This document shows, piece by piece, positions 8,885 through 16,032 of a DNA stretch of 64,000 nt. The stretch covers positions 158,281-222,280 of the forward strand of contig NZ_JAKKFH010000063.1 in the NCBI RefSeq assembly GCF_022230925.1, read 5' to 3'. A model generated the notes under the pieces. It did no database searches, was not told the DNA's origin, and saw only the letters and a list, made by a program, of their open reading frames with translations. Source of the stretch: Micromonospora alfalfae (GTDB lineage: Bacteria > Actinomycetota > Actinomycetes > Mycobacteriales > Micromonosporaceae). Each line of letters starts with the position of its first letter. The first letter of the stretch is position 1. The translations under genes and the position numbers were made by a program.

Positions 8885-9276
8885 TTGCGGTGGGACCGGC
8901 CCGCGCCTGCGATCACGGCGGTGTCGAGGCCGATGCGGTCTAGCGTCGCCCGCATCTTCATGTCGTGCAGAGCACCAAGGCTGCGGGCGGTGCCAGCGTG
9001 TACGCCGGCGAGATGCAGCGAAGCTCTTATGCCGTGAAGCTTGGAGACTTCGGCGATGATCCCGTTGATCTTCGCTGCTATTCGCGAGGTCGCGGGGAGA
9101 TTCCAGGCGACGAAGTCGACGTCGCTCCAGCCGTCGACAAAGTCCCCGCGGGCGGCCGATCCGCACAGCCCTACGCCCGCACCAGGGTGCCCGGCGACGA
9201 CGGCCTGAACGTCCGTTGCGACTTCGGTTATGAGTTGGCTGAGGCTTCGGCTGAATGGGAGTGGCCCTGCCGAACG
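8885..9276 (-). pseudogene. Truncated nucleotidyltransferase domain, remnant of a NUDIX-NTase fusion
   Basis: Directly after the TGA that ends the NUDIX gene, the same frame continues as a nucleotidyltransferase (GLCGSAARGDFVDGWSDVDF, the GS-x10-DxD signature) closely matching the second half of the intact fusion at 12304-13494. The stop corresponds to a TGG (Trp) codon in the intact copy, so one base change made a TGA. Similarity ends at about 8885 beside the IS remnant. There is no own start signal. Confidence 0.75.
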
Positions 9277-9708
9277 TCAGGCGATGATGGCGAGGGCGCG
9301 GTCCAGGATCCGCTGAAACTCAACATGAGTGGCCGCTCGTCGGGCGGCGGAGGCGTCAAGCCAACGAGCTTCGACGAGGCCCTCGTCTCTGGCTGGCGTT
9401 GCGGCGGTGGTCGCGGTGGTGAAGAGGAACCAGTCGACGGTCTTCGCCGCAGGAGAGCCGTCGTTGTCGGTGAAGACGTACTTCTCCTGTCCGAGATACG
9501 CGCCGTACTGAGTACCGGTCAGACCGGCCTCCTCGGCCACCTCCCGCACGGCTGCCTGCAGGGGGGCCTCGCTCGGCTCGAGGCGACCCTTCGGGGCTAC
9601 GGTCTGTCGTTCGCCGTTCCCCCGGACCTGATCCAGAAGCAGGATCGAAGGAGCGCCCAGGTCGTTGGTCGTGACGACGGCGCCGGCGGAGGCGTATCGA
9701 CGAATCAT
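9277..9708 (-). CDS. NUDIX hydrolase, 143 aa, left from a broken fusion
   Basis: Begins MIRRYASAGAVVTT and carries a complete Nudix box, GRLEPSEAPLQAAVREVAEE, matching GX5EX7REUXEEXGU. Such enzymes hydrolyse nucleoside diphosphate-linked compounds with a divalent metal. It is a diverged duplicate of the first third of the fusion protein at 12304-13494 and ends where that protein continues. Upstream, residues like SARLRDAFE...PGGNPA recall the C-terminus of the kinase at 13491-14057, so the whole gene junction was duplicated. The enzyme domain itself is intact and may be active. Confidence 0.75.
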   Translation of the reverse strand: MIRRYASAGAVVTTNDLGAPSILLLDQVRGNGERQTVAPKGRLEPSEAPLQAAVREVAEEAGLTGTQYGAYLGQEKYVFTDNDGSPAAKTVDWFLFTTATTAATPARDEGLVEARWLDASAARRAATHVEFQRILDRALAIIA

Positions 9709-9852
9709 GGCCGGGTTCCCTCCGGGGGCTGCCTGCGTGGATTCAAACGCGTCGCGAAGACGAGCTGAACGATCCTGCGGGGCAGGAACGTTCATTGGTG
9801 CCTGGCATCCCATTACGCCCCGGGGCGGGCATCCCAACTCGCGGGCTTCTAC

Positions 9853-10302
9853 TCAGGCGGGACGATGGTCGAGGCCATAGGTGTTCCACCACGACGGTCG
9901 GTGCCTTCGAAGGACTCCTGCGACTCGGGTCAGTAGCAGCCAGTTACCGTTCAGTGTCAGTGCCGCGTCCTCCGGCCTGCTGGCGAGCAGCCGGTCGACG
10001 GCCGCGACCATGTCGGGGACCGCACTGCCGGACGTGTCGTCCTTGAGCATGTGGAAGACGATGTTGACGTACGTGTCGGGTTCCCATTCCCACTGGGAGC
10101 CGTCGTCGTCCTCGGCGTCGTAATAACCGTTTCTGCCCGCATAGACGCTGACGGTGTAGCCGGACTCGTCACCGAGGTCAGCGCCGAGTAGCCGGGGGTA
10201 TCCGGGCAGAGTTGACTCCTCGACGTTCCCAGGAGCCGCGATCTCGGCCACATGTTCCAGCGGGATGTCACCCGCCAGCGTCAGTCGGTACTCGATACCC
10301 AC
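9853..10302 (-). CDS. SitI3-family immunity protein, 149 aa
   Basis: Starts MGIEYRLTLAGDIPLEHVAE and contains YTVSVYAGRNGYYDAE and ALTLNGNWLLLTRVAG, resembling SitI3-type proteins, which are named after an immunity protein of a Myxococcus toxin. It lies 15 bases after the tRNase toxin gene on the same strand, the usual toxin-immunity order. It probably binds and neutralises that toxin in the cytoplasm; no signal peptide is seen. The family assignment is from memory of the pattern. Confidence 0.7.
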   Translation of the reverse strand: MGIEYRLTLAGDIPLEHVAEIAAPGNVEESTLPGYPRLLGADLGDESGYTVSVYAGRNGYYDAEDDDGSQWEWEPDTYVNIVFHMLKDDTSGSAVPDMVAAVDRLLASRPEDAALTLNGNWLLLTRVAGVLRRHRPSWWNTYGLDHRPA

Positions 10303-10317
10303 GTGCTGCCTGCCTTC

Positions 10318-10914
10318 TCAGTCTCGTCGAACGATCTGAATGATCTCACCGCTGCGGGTCAGCGCCGTGAGTTCTTTGAGGTGGTGGATGGGCCAGTCGT
10401 CGAACTGCTTCTGCAGGGTGCCGAGGTCGCCACGCCAGTCCTGCAGGTTGAGCATGATCCGTTGGGTCTGCTGGCTGGCCACCTTTCCCGACACTTCCGT
10501 CCAGACACCACGTACGGCCTTCGCGGGAGTTGGCGAGTAGCAGTCGAAGACATGGCCTTCGATCAGGTAGTCCGGGTCCTTGTCCGGCTTCCCGCCGTCG
10601 CCCGTGTTCCGCCGCGCCTCGGCGATCTCCTGCCTGGTCGGGTTCTGGTGCAAGCGGTAACCCTTGCCGGCGACCGTGTCGGCACACGCGTTCTCCAACT
10701 CCAACGCACGCTGCACCCTCTGATCCGCCCGTGGCGGAATTTTGGTTCGGGGCCCGGTGGGTGATCCGCCGAGGACACCGGTCGGGTGCCGGCTCCACGG
10801 GGTGGGGTTGCGGTCACCGAAGGCATCGCCGCCGGAGGCGGGAGGCGGCGAGTTCGGATTGCTGGTGGCAAGAGGGGGCGGGCTGGCCGGTCTGGGACTG
10901 CCAGCCCCGATCAG
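10318..10914 (-). CDS. CdiA-type tRNase toxin domain, reached by apparent -1 frameshift
   Basis: The last 130 residues (KGYRLHQNPTRQE..., KDPDYLIEGHVFDCYSP, LNLQDWRGDLGTLQKQFDDW) resemble the C-terminal tRNA nuclease domain of contact-dependent inhibition toxins. Before it is a Pro-rich linker of about 65 codons (ASPPPLATS, NSPPPASGG). The frame has no ATG, and the first GTG (10716) falls at the domain edge, so independent initiation would drop the linker. The frame is -1 to the DUF6244-like gene (10911-11438) and meets it at a GGGAAAC heptamer, giving a predicted 373-aa fusion. Alternatives are re-initiation at GTG 10716 or a disabled gene. The immunity gene follows. Confidence 0.7.
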   Translation of the reverse strand: MIGAGSPRPASPPPLATSNPNSPPPASGGDAFGDRNPTPWSRHPTGVLGGSPTGPRTKIPPRADQRVQRALELENACADTVAGKGYRLHQNPTRQEIAEARRNTGDGGKPDKDPDYLIEGHVFDCYSPTPAKAVRGVWTEVSGKVASQQTQRIMLNLQDWRGDLGTLQKQFDDWPIHHLKELTALTRSGEIIQIVRRD

Positions 10915-10920
10915 TTTCCC
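10880..10920 (-). promoter_or_regulatory. Candidate -1 ribosomal frameshift signal
   Basis: Read on the minus strand, the heptamer G-GGA-AAC (10920-10914) is in the X-XXY-YYZ register of the upstream frame. The TGA stop follows at once. After a 6-base spacer comes an 8-bp GC-rich stem, GGGCTGGC (10907-10900) with GCCAGCCC (10887-10880), around a 12-base loop. Heptamer, spacer and stem all match the classical layout, and the toxin frame is the -1 frame. No pseudoknot partner was searched for. Confidence 0.7.
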
Positions 10921-11438
10921 GAGGACCCGATCTGCCGTGCTTCAGCGACCGCGGCTTCGATGAGCTGCCGAGTGGTGCTGGTGCGCTGGACCACCAGTAC
11001 CAGGACCTGCTTGATGCTCTCCAGCGCCTGCAGCAGCGGTCCAGGCTGCCCGCCCTGAAGGATCATGGTGACGAGCCGCTGTGCCTCACCAACCTGAGCG
11101 ATAGCCGCTGCCGTCGCGTCCCGGGCGCTGTCTACCGCGGCGTGAACGGGTGTCAGCCCGGCGATCGTCTCTTGCGGAGTCGCTTCGTGTGGAACGGCGG
11201 CAGTTGCCTTCGTCGCCTCACCGATCGAACCGCCGAGGCTCCCCAGGCCGCCTTGAATATCGGTGATCGCACTGCGCACTCGCGTGACGCCCACCGCCAC
11301 CGCGGCGAAGCCAGCGCCCGCGGCCCGCAGGGCCACCTCCTGTGCCTGGCTGTCGGCTGCGGCTGCCAACCCCTGCGCGCGCTCGACGCCTGCCGCCAGG
11401 GCCCGGAGTTCAGCGGTGACCTTCTCAATGTGCGACAC
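10911..11438 (-). CDS. DUF6244-like helical protein, N-terminal part of the toxin
   Basis: 175 aa in the zero frame, almost entirely alanine-rich amphipathic helix (MSHIEKVTAELRALAAGVER, LAAAADSQAQEVALRAAG). It recalls small actinobacterial helical proteins of the DUF6244 type and the delivery modules of polymorphic toxins. No signal peptide is visible. It ends GSSGN-stop at the frameshift signal, so ribosomes would make either this short form or the fusion with the tRNase. The 170 bases upstream should hold the promoter for toxin and immunity genes. Confidence 0.65.
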   Translation of the reverse strand: MSHIEKVTAELRALAAGVERAQGLAAAADSQAQEVALRAAGAGFAAVAVGVTRVRSAITDIQGGLGSLGGSIGEATKATAAVPHEATPQETIAGLTPVHAAVDSARDATAAAIAQVGEAQRLVTMILQGGQPGPLLQALESIKQVLVLVVQRTSTTRQLIEAAVAEARQIGSSGN

Positions 11439-11608
11439 GTAGCCGACTCCCCAATCGAAGACTGTGATGGTGTCCGGCAGCCGAAACTACCGGGGTATCC
11501 GGGAGCCCGACCAGAGATCGGCAGTCGAAGACCTGGGGTCCCGAGCATGACGTGGATCGGCGGTTCTGGCGGGCGCACGGCATCCGATGCCGTCATGACC
11601 TGCACCGC

Positions 11609-12307
11609 CTACTTGCGCATTGACGGAACTGGGCCCCAACGTGACGCCGGAAACGGGTGGGCGTCTAAGCGGTTGGGCACGGCTGGGTTTAGGTCACGGT
11701 GGAGCGCTGCGAGGACGGCTCGGCAGCTATCGTCGACTGAGGCGAAAGAGTTCACTCGTTGCGTTGGCAGCCCTGGCCAATCAGACCCGGTGCGCATCTC
11801 CTCCGCGAACGTCCGTAGGTACCTCAGGTACTGCGGACTTACGGCCTGAATTTTTGCTAGGCGCGGCAGGGCGACCCCGAGCGCGTCTTCGGCGCCAAGT
11901 TCGACCGCCTTGCACGGCTGAGTTTCCTGGAGCGCGCGGACGGCGTTGGCGAGAAGTTCCCGCAGGTCGCCGAGTTCCGTGTGATGTCCTCCGGCGTGTG
12001 CGAGAGCAGAGGCGTAGACGGTCTTTGGCCCTCGATCAACGAGATGCACGCGGGTGTGCTTCTCGCCGCCCCGCCGCAGGCTGTTGATCCGACCGATCAT
12101 CGCTCTCACCAGCGCTATGGCCACCTCCGTCCCGCTGCTGCTGGTGACCCAGGGGCCGAACTGTTCGGGGGCGGTGATCGGCGTGAGGTGCCGCCAAAGC
12201 GGCTCAGCGACGTATGTGTCGATGTCGGCGGAGCCGAGTGTCTCGTGAAGGTGGCGGACAAGGGCTGTCTTTCCGCTGCCGTCGATGCCGTCGACGAAGA
12301 GGATCAT
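11609..12307 (-). CDS. P-loop kinase resembling thymidylate kinase, 232 aa
   Basis: Starts MILFVDGIDGSGKTALVRHL, a Walker A motif in the position and style of thymidylate kinases, followed by a VHLVDRGPKTVYAS DR-type motif. The lid region and remainder are not close to housekeeping Tmk, and the C-terminus is Pro-rich. Its start overlaps the preceding gene by 4 bases (ATGA), making it the last gene of the five-gene coupled operon. Likely a nucleotide or small-molecule kinase; the substrate is unknown. Confidence 0.65.
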   Translation of the reverse strand: MILFVDGIDGSGKTALVRHLHETLGSADIDTYVAEPLWRHLTPITAPEQFGPWVTSSSGTEVAIALVRAMIGRINSLRRGGEKHTRVHLVDRGPKTVYASALAHAGGHHTELGDLRELLANAVRALQETQPCKAVELGAEDALGVALPRLAKIQAVSPQYLRYLRTFAEEMRTGSDWPGLPTQRVNSFASVDDSCRAVLAALHRDLNPAVPNRLDAHPFPASRWGPVPSMRK

Positions 12308-13494
12308 CGCTGTGAGAGCTCTTCGGCGAGTCGCTGTGATTCCATGAGCACGCTGGGAACGCGCGCGGCCAGCTGTTCTGCCTGGTCGATGTTGCCCGCG
12401 CCAGCGCGTCGGTAGGCGTTGTAGTCGTGCAGCAACGCGCGGAGCTGATCACCGGGCCAGTCACGCAGGGCGTCTTCGACCTCGGGAAGTCGCAGGGGCG
12501 CATCCGGGCGCCGGTGTGTCACAAGCAGCCGGGCTGCGCTTGAGAGTACGGACAGCACCCGGCGCGCCGCGTCCTCGCGCTCCGGCAAAGTGTCGCAGCT
12601 CCTGCTGAGACGTAGGAGAGCAAATTTGTGCAGCACACCGATGTCACCGGCGAGGTCGGTTTCTTCCGGGCCGGCGGGCGTGGGGGCGGCGCCCGCGATC
12701 ACGACGGTGTCGACTCCGACGCGACGCAGTACGGCGCGCATCTTCATGTCGTACAGGTCGCCAAGGCGACGTGCGTCGCGCCCCTTGTCGTCAGCAAGGT
12801 GCAGTGAGGCCCGCAGGCCAAGGCGGTGGGCGGCTCGGCCGACGGTTCCCTCAAGCTCGGTTGTGGCGCTCGATGCCCCGGGCAGGTTCCAGGCGATGAA
12901 GTCGACGTCGCTCCACCCGCCGACCAAGTCGCCACGTGCGGCAGATCCGCACAGCCCGACTCCGGCTTCCGGATGCCCGGCCAAGGCCGCTCGTGCCCCT
13001 GCTGCCACCTCCGTAACCAGGCGACTGAGGTCCTTGCTGAAAGGTAGAGGCCGTGCGGAACGCCAGGCGATGATGGCGAGGGCGCGGTCCAGTATCTGCT
13101 GGAACTGCGCGTGACTGGCAGCCTGGCGGGCGGAGTCGGCGTCTAGCCAGCGGGCATCTACGAAGCCTTCGTCTCGGTTCGGGGTTGTTGCCGTGGATGA
13201 CGCCCTGAAGAGGAACCAGTCGACCGTTTTCGCGGCGGTTGTGCCGTCGTTGTCGATGAAGGTGTACGCCTCCTGTCCGAGGTATGCGCTGTAGTGCGTG
13301 TTGGTCAAGCCAGCTTCCTCGGCCACCTCCCGCGTGGCTGCCTGTAGCGGGGCCGCGCCCGGCTCCAGGCGACCCTTCGGGGCGACGGTCTGTCGTTCGC
13401 CGGTCTTCCGGATCTGATCGAGGAGCAGGACGGACGGGGCGTTCAGGTCATCGGTCGTGACGACGGCGCCGGCCGAGGCGTAGCGGCGGATCAT
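12304..13494 (-). CDS. NUDIX hydrolase-nucleotidyltransferase fusion, 396 aa
   Basis: Residues 1-145 are a NUDIX domain with box GRLEPGAAPLQAATREVAEE (about 41-60). The first conserved Glu is Ala here, while the REVAEE metal-binding core is kept. A minimal nucleotidyltransferase follows (GLCGSAARGDLVGGWSDVDF, GS-x10-DxD) and then a helical tail of about 150 residues with an RLLVTH element (RX4H, as in HEPN domains, weak). The start at ATG 13494 overlaps the upstream kinase stop (ATGA) and rules out the longer frame to 13761. A decayed duplicate lies at 8885-9708. Role unknown; probably nucleotide transfer and hydrolysis on one substrate. Confidence 0.75.
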   Translation of the reverse strand: MIRRYASAGAVVTTDDLNAPSVLLLDQIRKTGERQTVAPKGRLEPGAAPLQAATREVAEEAGLTNTHYSAYLGQEAYTFIDNDGTTAAKTVDWFLFRASSTATTPNRDEGFVDARWLDADSARQAASHAQFQQILDRALAIIAWRSARPLPFSKDLSRLVTEVAAGARAALAGHPEAGVGLCGSAARGDLVGGWSDVDFIAWNLPGASSATTELEGTVGRAAHRLGLRASLHLADDKGRDARRLGDLYDMKMRAVLRRVGVDTVVIAGAAPTPAGPEETDLAGDIGVLHKFALLRLSRSCDTLPEREDAARRVLSVLSSAARLLVTHRRPDAPLRLPEVEDALRDWPGDQLRALLHDYNAYRRAGAGNIDQAEQLAARVPSVLMESQRLAEELSQR

Positions 13495-14057
13495 GAGGGG
13501 ATGCCTCCCGGGGGTGTCTGGATGGCCTCGAGCGCGCCACGTAGACGAGCCCTGAAGCTGGTGATGTCGGCGCTGTTGTCGATCCAATGATCGGCAACAG
13601 CGCGCCAGGTCGGTAACTGTTCGTGAACTCGCTTGCGGTCGTCCTTGCGACGGACGATCTGTTGAGCCTGCTTGGTGCTCATTCCTCGAGCCGCTGAGAA
13701 GCGTCTGATGCGCAGGGCCTGCGGCGCGGTGATGAAAATGATGTCGCACGGCGATGGCCATGCCCGCTTCAGTTCGACCGTGAGAGCGGCGTCGATGAAG
13801 CTCTCGACTACCAACGGGGCCTCACTGGCAATCGACAGTTCGATGAGCTTCGCGATGAACTCCTCGTACACGAATTCTTCCCGCGTTTCCGTGCCTTCGT
13901 GATAAGCCTCCCGGCCCGTGGTGAGTTGCACCAGGATTGTTCGGATCTTGATGCGTCGAGCGCCGAGAGCACCCAGGTACTCGCCCGCGCTCGATTTTCC
14001 GGCCTCGCTGGTGCCCGCGAGGAGGAGCATCGGTGGTGGCGTGGGCAGCATCGGCAT
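13491..14057 (-). CDS. P-loop nucleoside/CoA-type kinase-like protein, 188 aa
   Basis: Walker A LLLAGTSEAGKSSAGEYLG near the N-terminus, then a VVESFIDAAL strand and DIIFITAPQALRIRRFSAARG. The layout resembles dephospho-CoA kinase-like and adenylate kinase-like P-loop enzymes but is not a clear member of either. It starts one base inside the stop of the HprK-like gene (TGATG) and ends overlapping the next gene by 4 bases. Third gene of the coupled operon. Confidence 0.6.
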   Translation of the reverse strand: MPMLPTPPPMLLLAGTSEAGKSSAGEYLGALGARRIKIRTILVQLTTGREAYHEGTETREEFVYEEFIAKLIELSIASEAPLVVESFIDAALTVELKRAWPSPCDIIFITAPQALRIRRFSAARGMSTKQAQQIVRRKDDRKRVHEQLPTWRAVADHWIDNSADITSFRARLRGALEAIQTPPGGIPS

Positions 14058-14980
14058 CAGGTGCCTCCCGCTATCCGGCGGCTGACCGCCATGACGCTCG
14101 CGGGCAGGTCGTGTGGCTTGCCGATGCCGGCACGGACGATCGGAACGGCGCTCAGCGCCTCGATCGTCCTCTCGTCCCGGCTGGCCCCGCAGAGATTTCG
14201 GCCGATGCTGACGTCCTCGGGTGAGTCGAAAATCGAGACGTGGTCAAGCCTCGGGTTGCGGAGCTTGGCCTCGTGGTCGGTCACCGCGGCGCGCAGTAGG
14301 TCGCGGCCCGCGGGGGCGGGTGCCTCCCGCAGTTCGCCTGCCGGCAGTCCGTGGTCCGGGATGACGATGAGGCTCAACGGCACCGGCCGTTGCTCGGCTA
14401 GCGACCCGGCGGGCAGATCGCCCGGGTAGAGAAGCCGCTCTGCGACCCCAGGGACCAGCAGTGCCGCCATGTCGGTTCGGAGGTGCCAGGGCATGGTCGG
14501 CATCGGCACGATGCACGGCTGGTCGTGGCGGACGACGGTGAATGCGAACTCGTCGACAAGTAGGCTTCCTCCGCGCGCGGCGAGGCCCAGCGCGAGGGAG
14601 GTCTTACCCTGCCCGCGACCGCCGTCCAGCACCGCCACGGCGGACTTTCCTTCGTCGGTGGTAATCGCGCTCCCGTGAAGGAGCGCCAGGTCGCCATTGC
14701 CCATAACGGCCATGGAACGAGCGGCGGCCTGGAGGATCCCGATCTCGAGAGTGGCCCGGCCACCGGGCAGGTTTGCGGCGAGTTCGAGCAGGACCTCGTT
14801 TTTGCATGTGTCGACGATCAACCGGGTCCGGTCGCCACCGCACACGTGCATGGACTGGGTTGCCTGCCCGGCTGGCCGTTCCGCGCAGGCGATCCGGGTG
14901 ACGAAGTGCCGCAGCGACGGCGGTGCCGACTTCGCGACGCGCAGCTCCAGTGAGCGGTTGCCGATGGTCAGGAGCTTCAT
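14057..14980 (-). CDS. HprK-like P-loop protein, 307 aa
   Basis: The start at ATG 14980 (MKLLTIGNRSLELRV) overlaps the methyltransferase stop by 4 bases. A beta-rich N-terminal half is followed by LLHGSAITTDEGKSAVAVL and the Walker A GGRGQGKTSLALGLAARGG, then LLVDEFAF. This order is seen in HPr kinase-related proteins of actinobacteria that act on peptides or small molecules, not in sugar regulation. Substrate unknown. Second gene of the operon. Confidence 0.6.
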   Translation of the reverse strand: MKLLTIGNRSLELRVAKSAPPSLRHFVTRIACAERPAGQATQSMHVCGGDRTRLIVDTCKNEVLLELAANLPGGRATLEIGILQAAARSMAVMGNGDLALLHGSAITTDEGKSAVAVLDGGRGQGKTSLALGLAARGGSLLVDEFAFTVVRHDQPCIVPMPTMPWHLRTDMAALLVPGVAERLLYPGDLPAGSLAEQRPVPLSLIVIPDHGLPAGELREAPAPAGRDLLRAAVTDHEAKLRNPRLDHVSIFDSPEDVSIGRNLCGASRDERTIEALSAVPIVRAGIGKPHDLPASVMAVSRRIAGGT

Positions 14981-15780
14981 GGCTGCTCCGGGGGCTTGCG
15001 GAGGACCAGCCACATGGAGTAGCGACGGTGTCTGCCGCGAATCGGGGGCGAAGGTGTCGACATGACGCCAACTTCGGAGGTCACGTTCGCGTGCTGACGG
15101 ATGTCACAGGCCGAGGCTAGGAGGTACAGCTCGGTTACGGTGGTGAGGTGGGCGTAGCCGGGCGCCGCACCGCTGGCCTTGTTTGCCAGATAGATGATGT
15201 CACGCGCGGGCAGTGGCTTTGAGCCGGCACGGCGTTGGCCCTGCCAACGTACGGCGCGTGCGGCCATGTCCAGGATGTTGGCGATGCGGACAAGCCCGAA
15301 GCGGCCGGCATAGTGCCAGTTGAACGTCTCCACCAGGACGCGGCCTCCCGGGGCGCAAACTCGCCACAGCTCGTGCAGGGCCTCCAGCCGTTCCGCTTCG
15401 GTTGCGAGAGCGTTAAAGGAGAAACGCAGGCACCACACCTGGTCGAAGCTGGCCGTAGGTAGCGGCAGGGCACTCATGCTGCCGCGCACGAAGGTGCCGT
15501 GCGGGCACGCGACTCGGGCTGCGGTCAGAGCTGCTTCGTTGATGTCGACGCCGACGACGTTGCCGCCGAGCGCGGTGATCGCCCGGGTCACACGACCAGC
15601 TCCGCACCCGACATCGAGGATCCGCGCCCTGGTGCCGAGCCCGTGGTAGAGCGCCTCCTCACATGTACGCAGCGGTGCCGTGTCGTAGAACGAGGTTTCA
15701 CCCGCGTAGTGCGCCTGATTCAAGGAGCGGATCATCGCCCCGTAGTCGATCTCGGTGATATCGCCATGGGTAGTCGTCAT
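14977..15780 (-). CDS. Class I SAM-dependent methyltransferase, 267 aa
   Basis: Motif I ILDVGCGAGRVTRAI at about residues 54-68, then VVGVDINEAAL and SFDQVWCLRFSFNAL. The Rossmann methyltransferase core is complete. ATG 15780 has GGAGGG 11 bases upstream; the longer frame to 15831 lacks a signal. It is the first gene of the coupled operon running to 11609 and faces the XRE regulator across a 252-bp region with a palindromic operator. Acceptor substrate unknown. Confidence 0.75.
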   Translation of the reverse strand: MTTTHGDITEIDYGAMIRSLNQAHYAGETSFYDTAPLRTCEEALYHGLGTRARILDVGCGAGRVTRAITALGGNVVGVDINEAALTAARVACPHGTFVRGSMSALPLPTASFDQVWCLRFSFNALATEAERLEALHELWRVCAPGGRVLVETFNWHYAGRFGLVRIANILDMAARAVRWQGQRRAGSKPLPARDIIYLANKASGAAPGYAHLTTVTELYLLASACDIRQHANVTSEVGVMSTPSPPIRGRHRRYSMWLVLRKPPEQP

Positions 15781-15864
15781 CGCAGGCCCAACCCTCCATC
15801 GACATGCAGCGCGGTGCCGGTATCTCCACACTCACCCTTCGAGTCCTCTGGGTGAATGCCGGGC

Positions 15865-15889
15865 ATGCGGACGAAGTGGTTGTCCGCAT
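15865..15889. promoter_or_regulatory. Palindromic operator, copy 1
   Basis: ATGCGGAC (15865-15872), 9-base spacer, GTCCGCAT (15882-15889): perfect 8-bp arms. It lies between the divergent starts of the methyltransferase (15780) and the XRE regulator (16033). The same arms with the same spacing recur at 19377-19401. The adjacent XRE protein is the most likely binder and would control its own gene as well. Confidence 0.7.
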
Positions 15890-16032
15890 CCGCGTGCCCA
15901 ACGCGTGGGCCGTCAATCGGCGGCGATTCGGGCGATCCTGGTTGCGTCCCGCCAGACGGTGAGTGACCCTATGTGCGGATGTCCACGCCGCTCGATTCCA
16001 TTTGGTCTGGAGTGGCCTGAGGAGGCGGTGTC

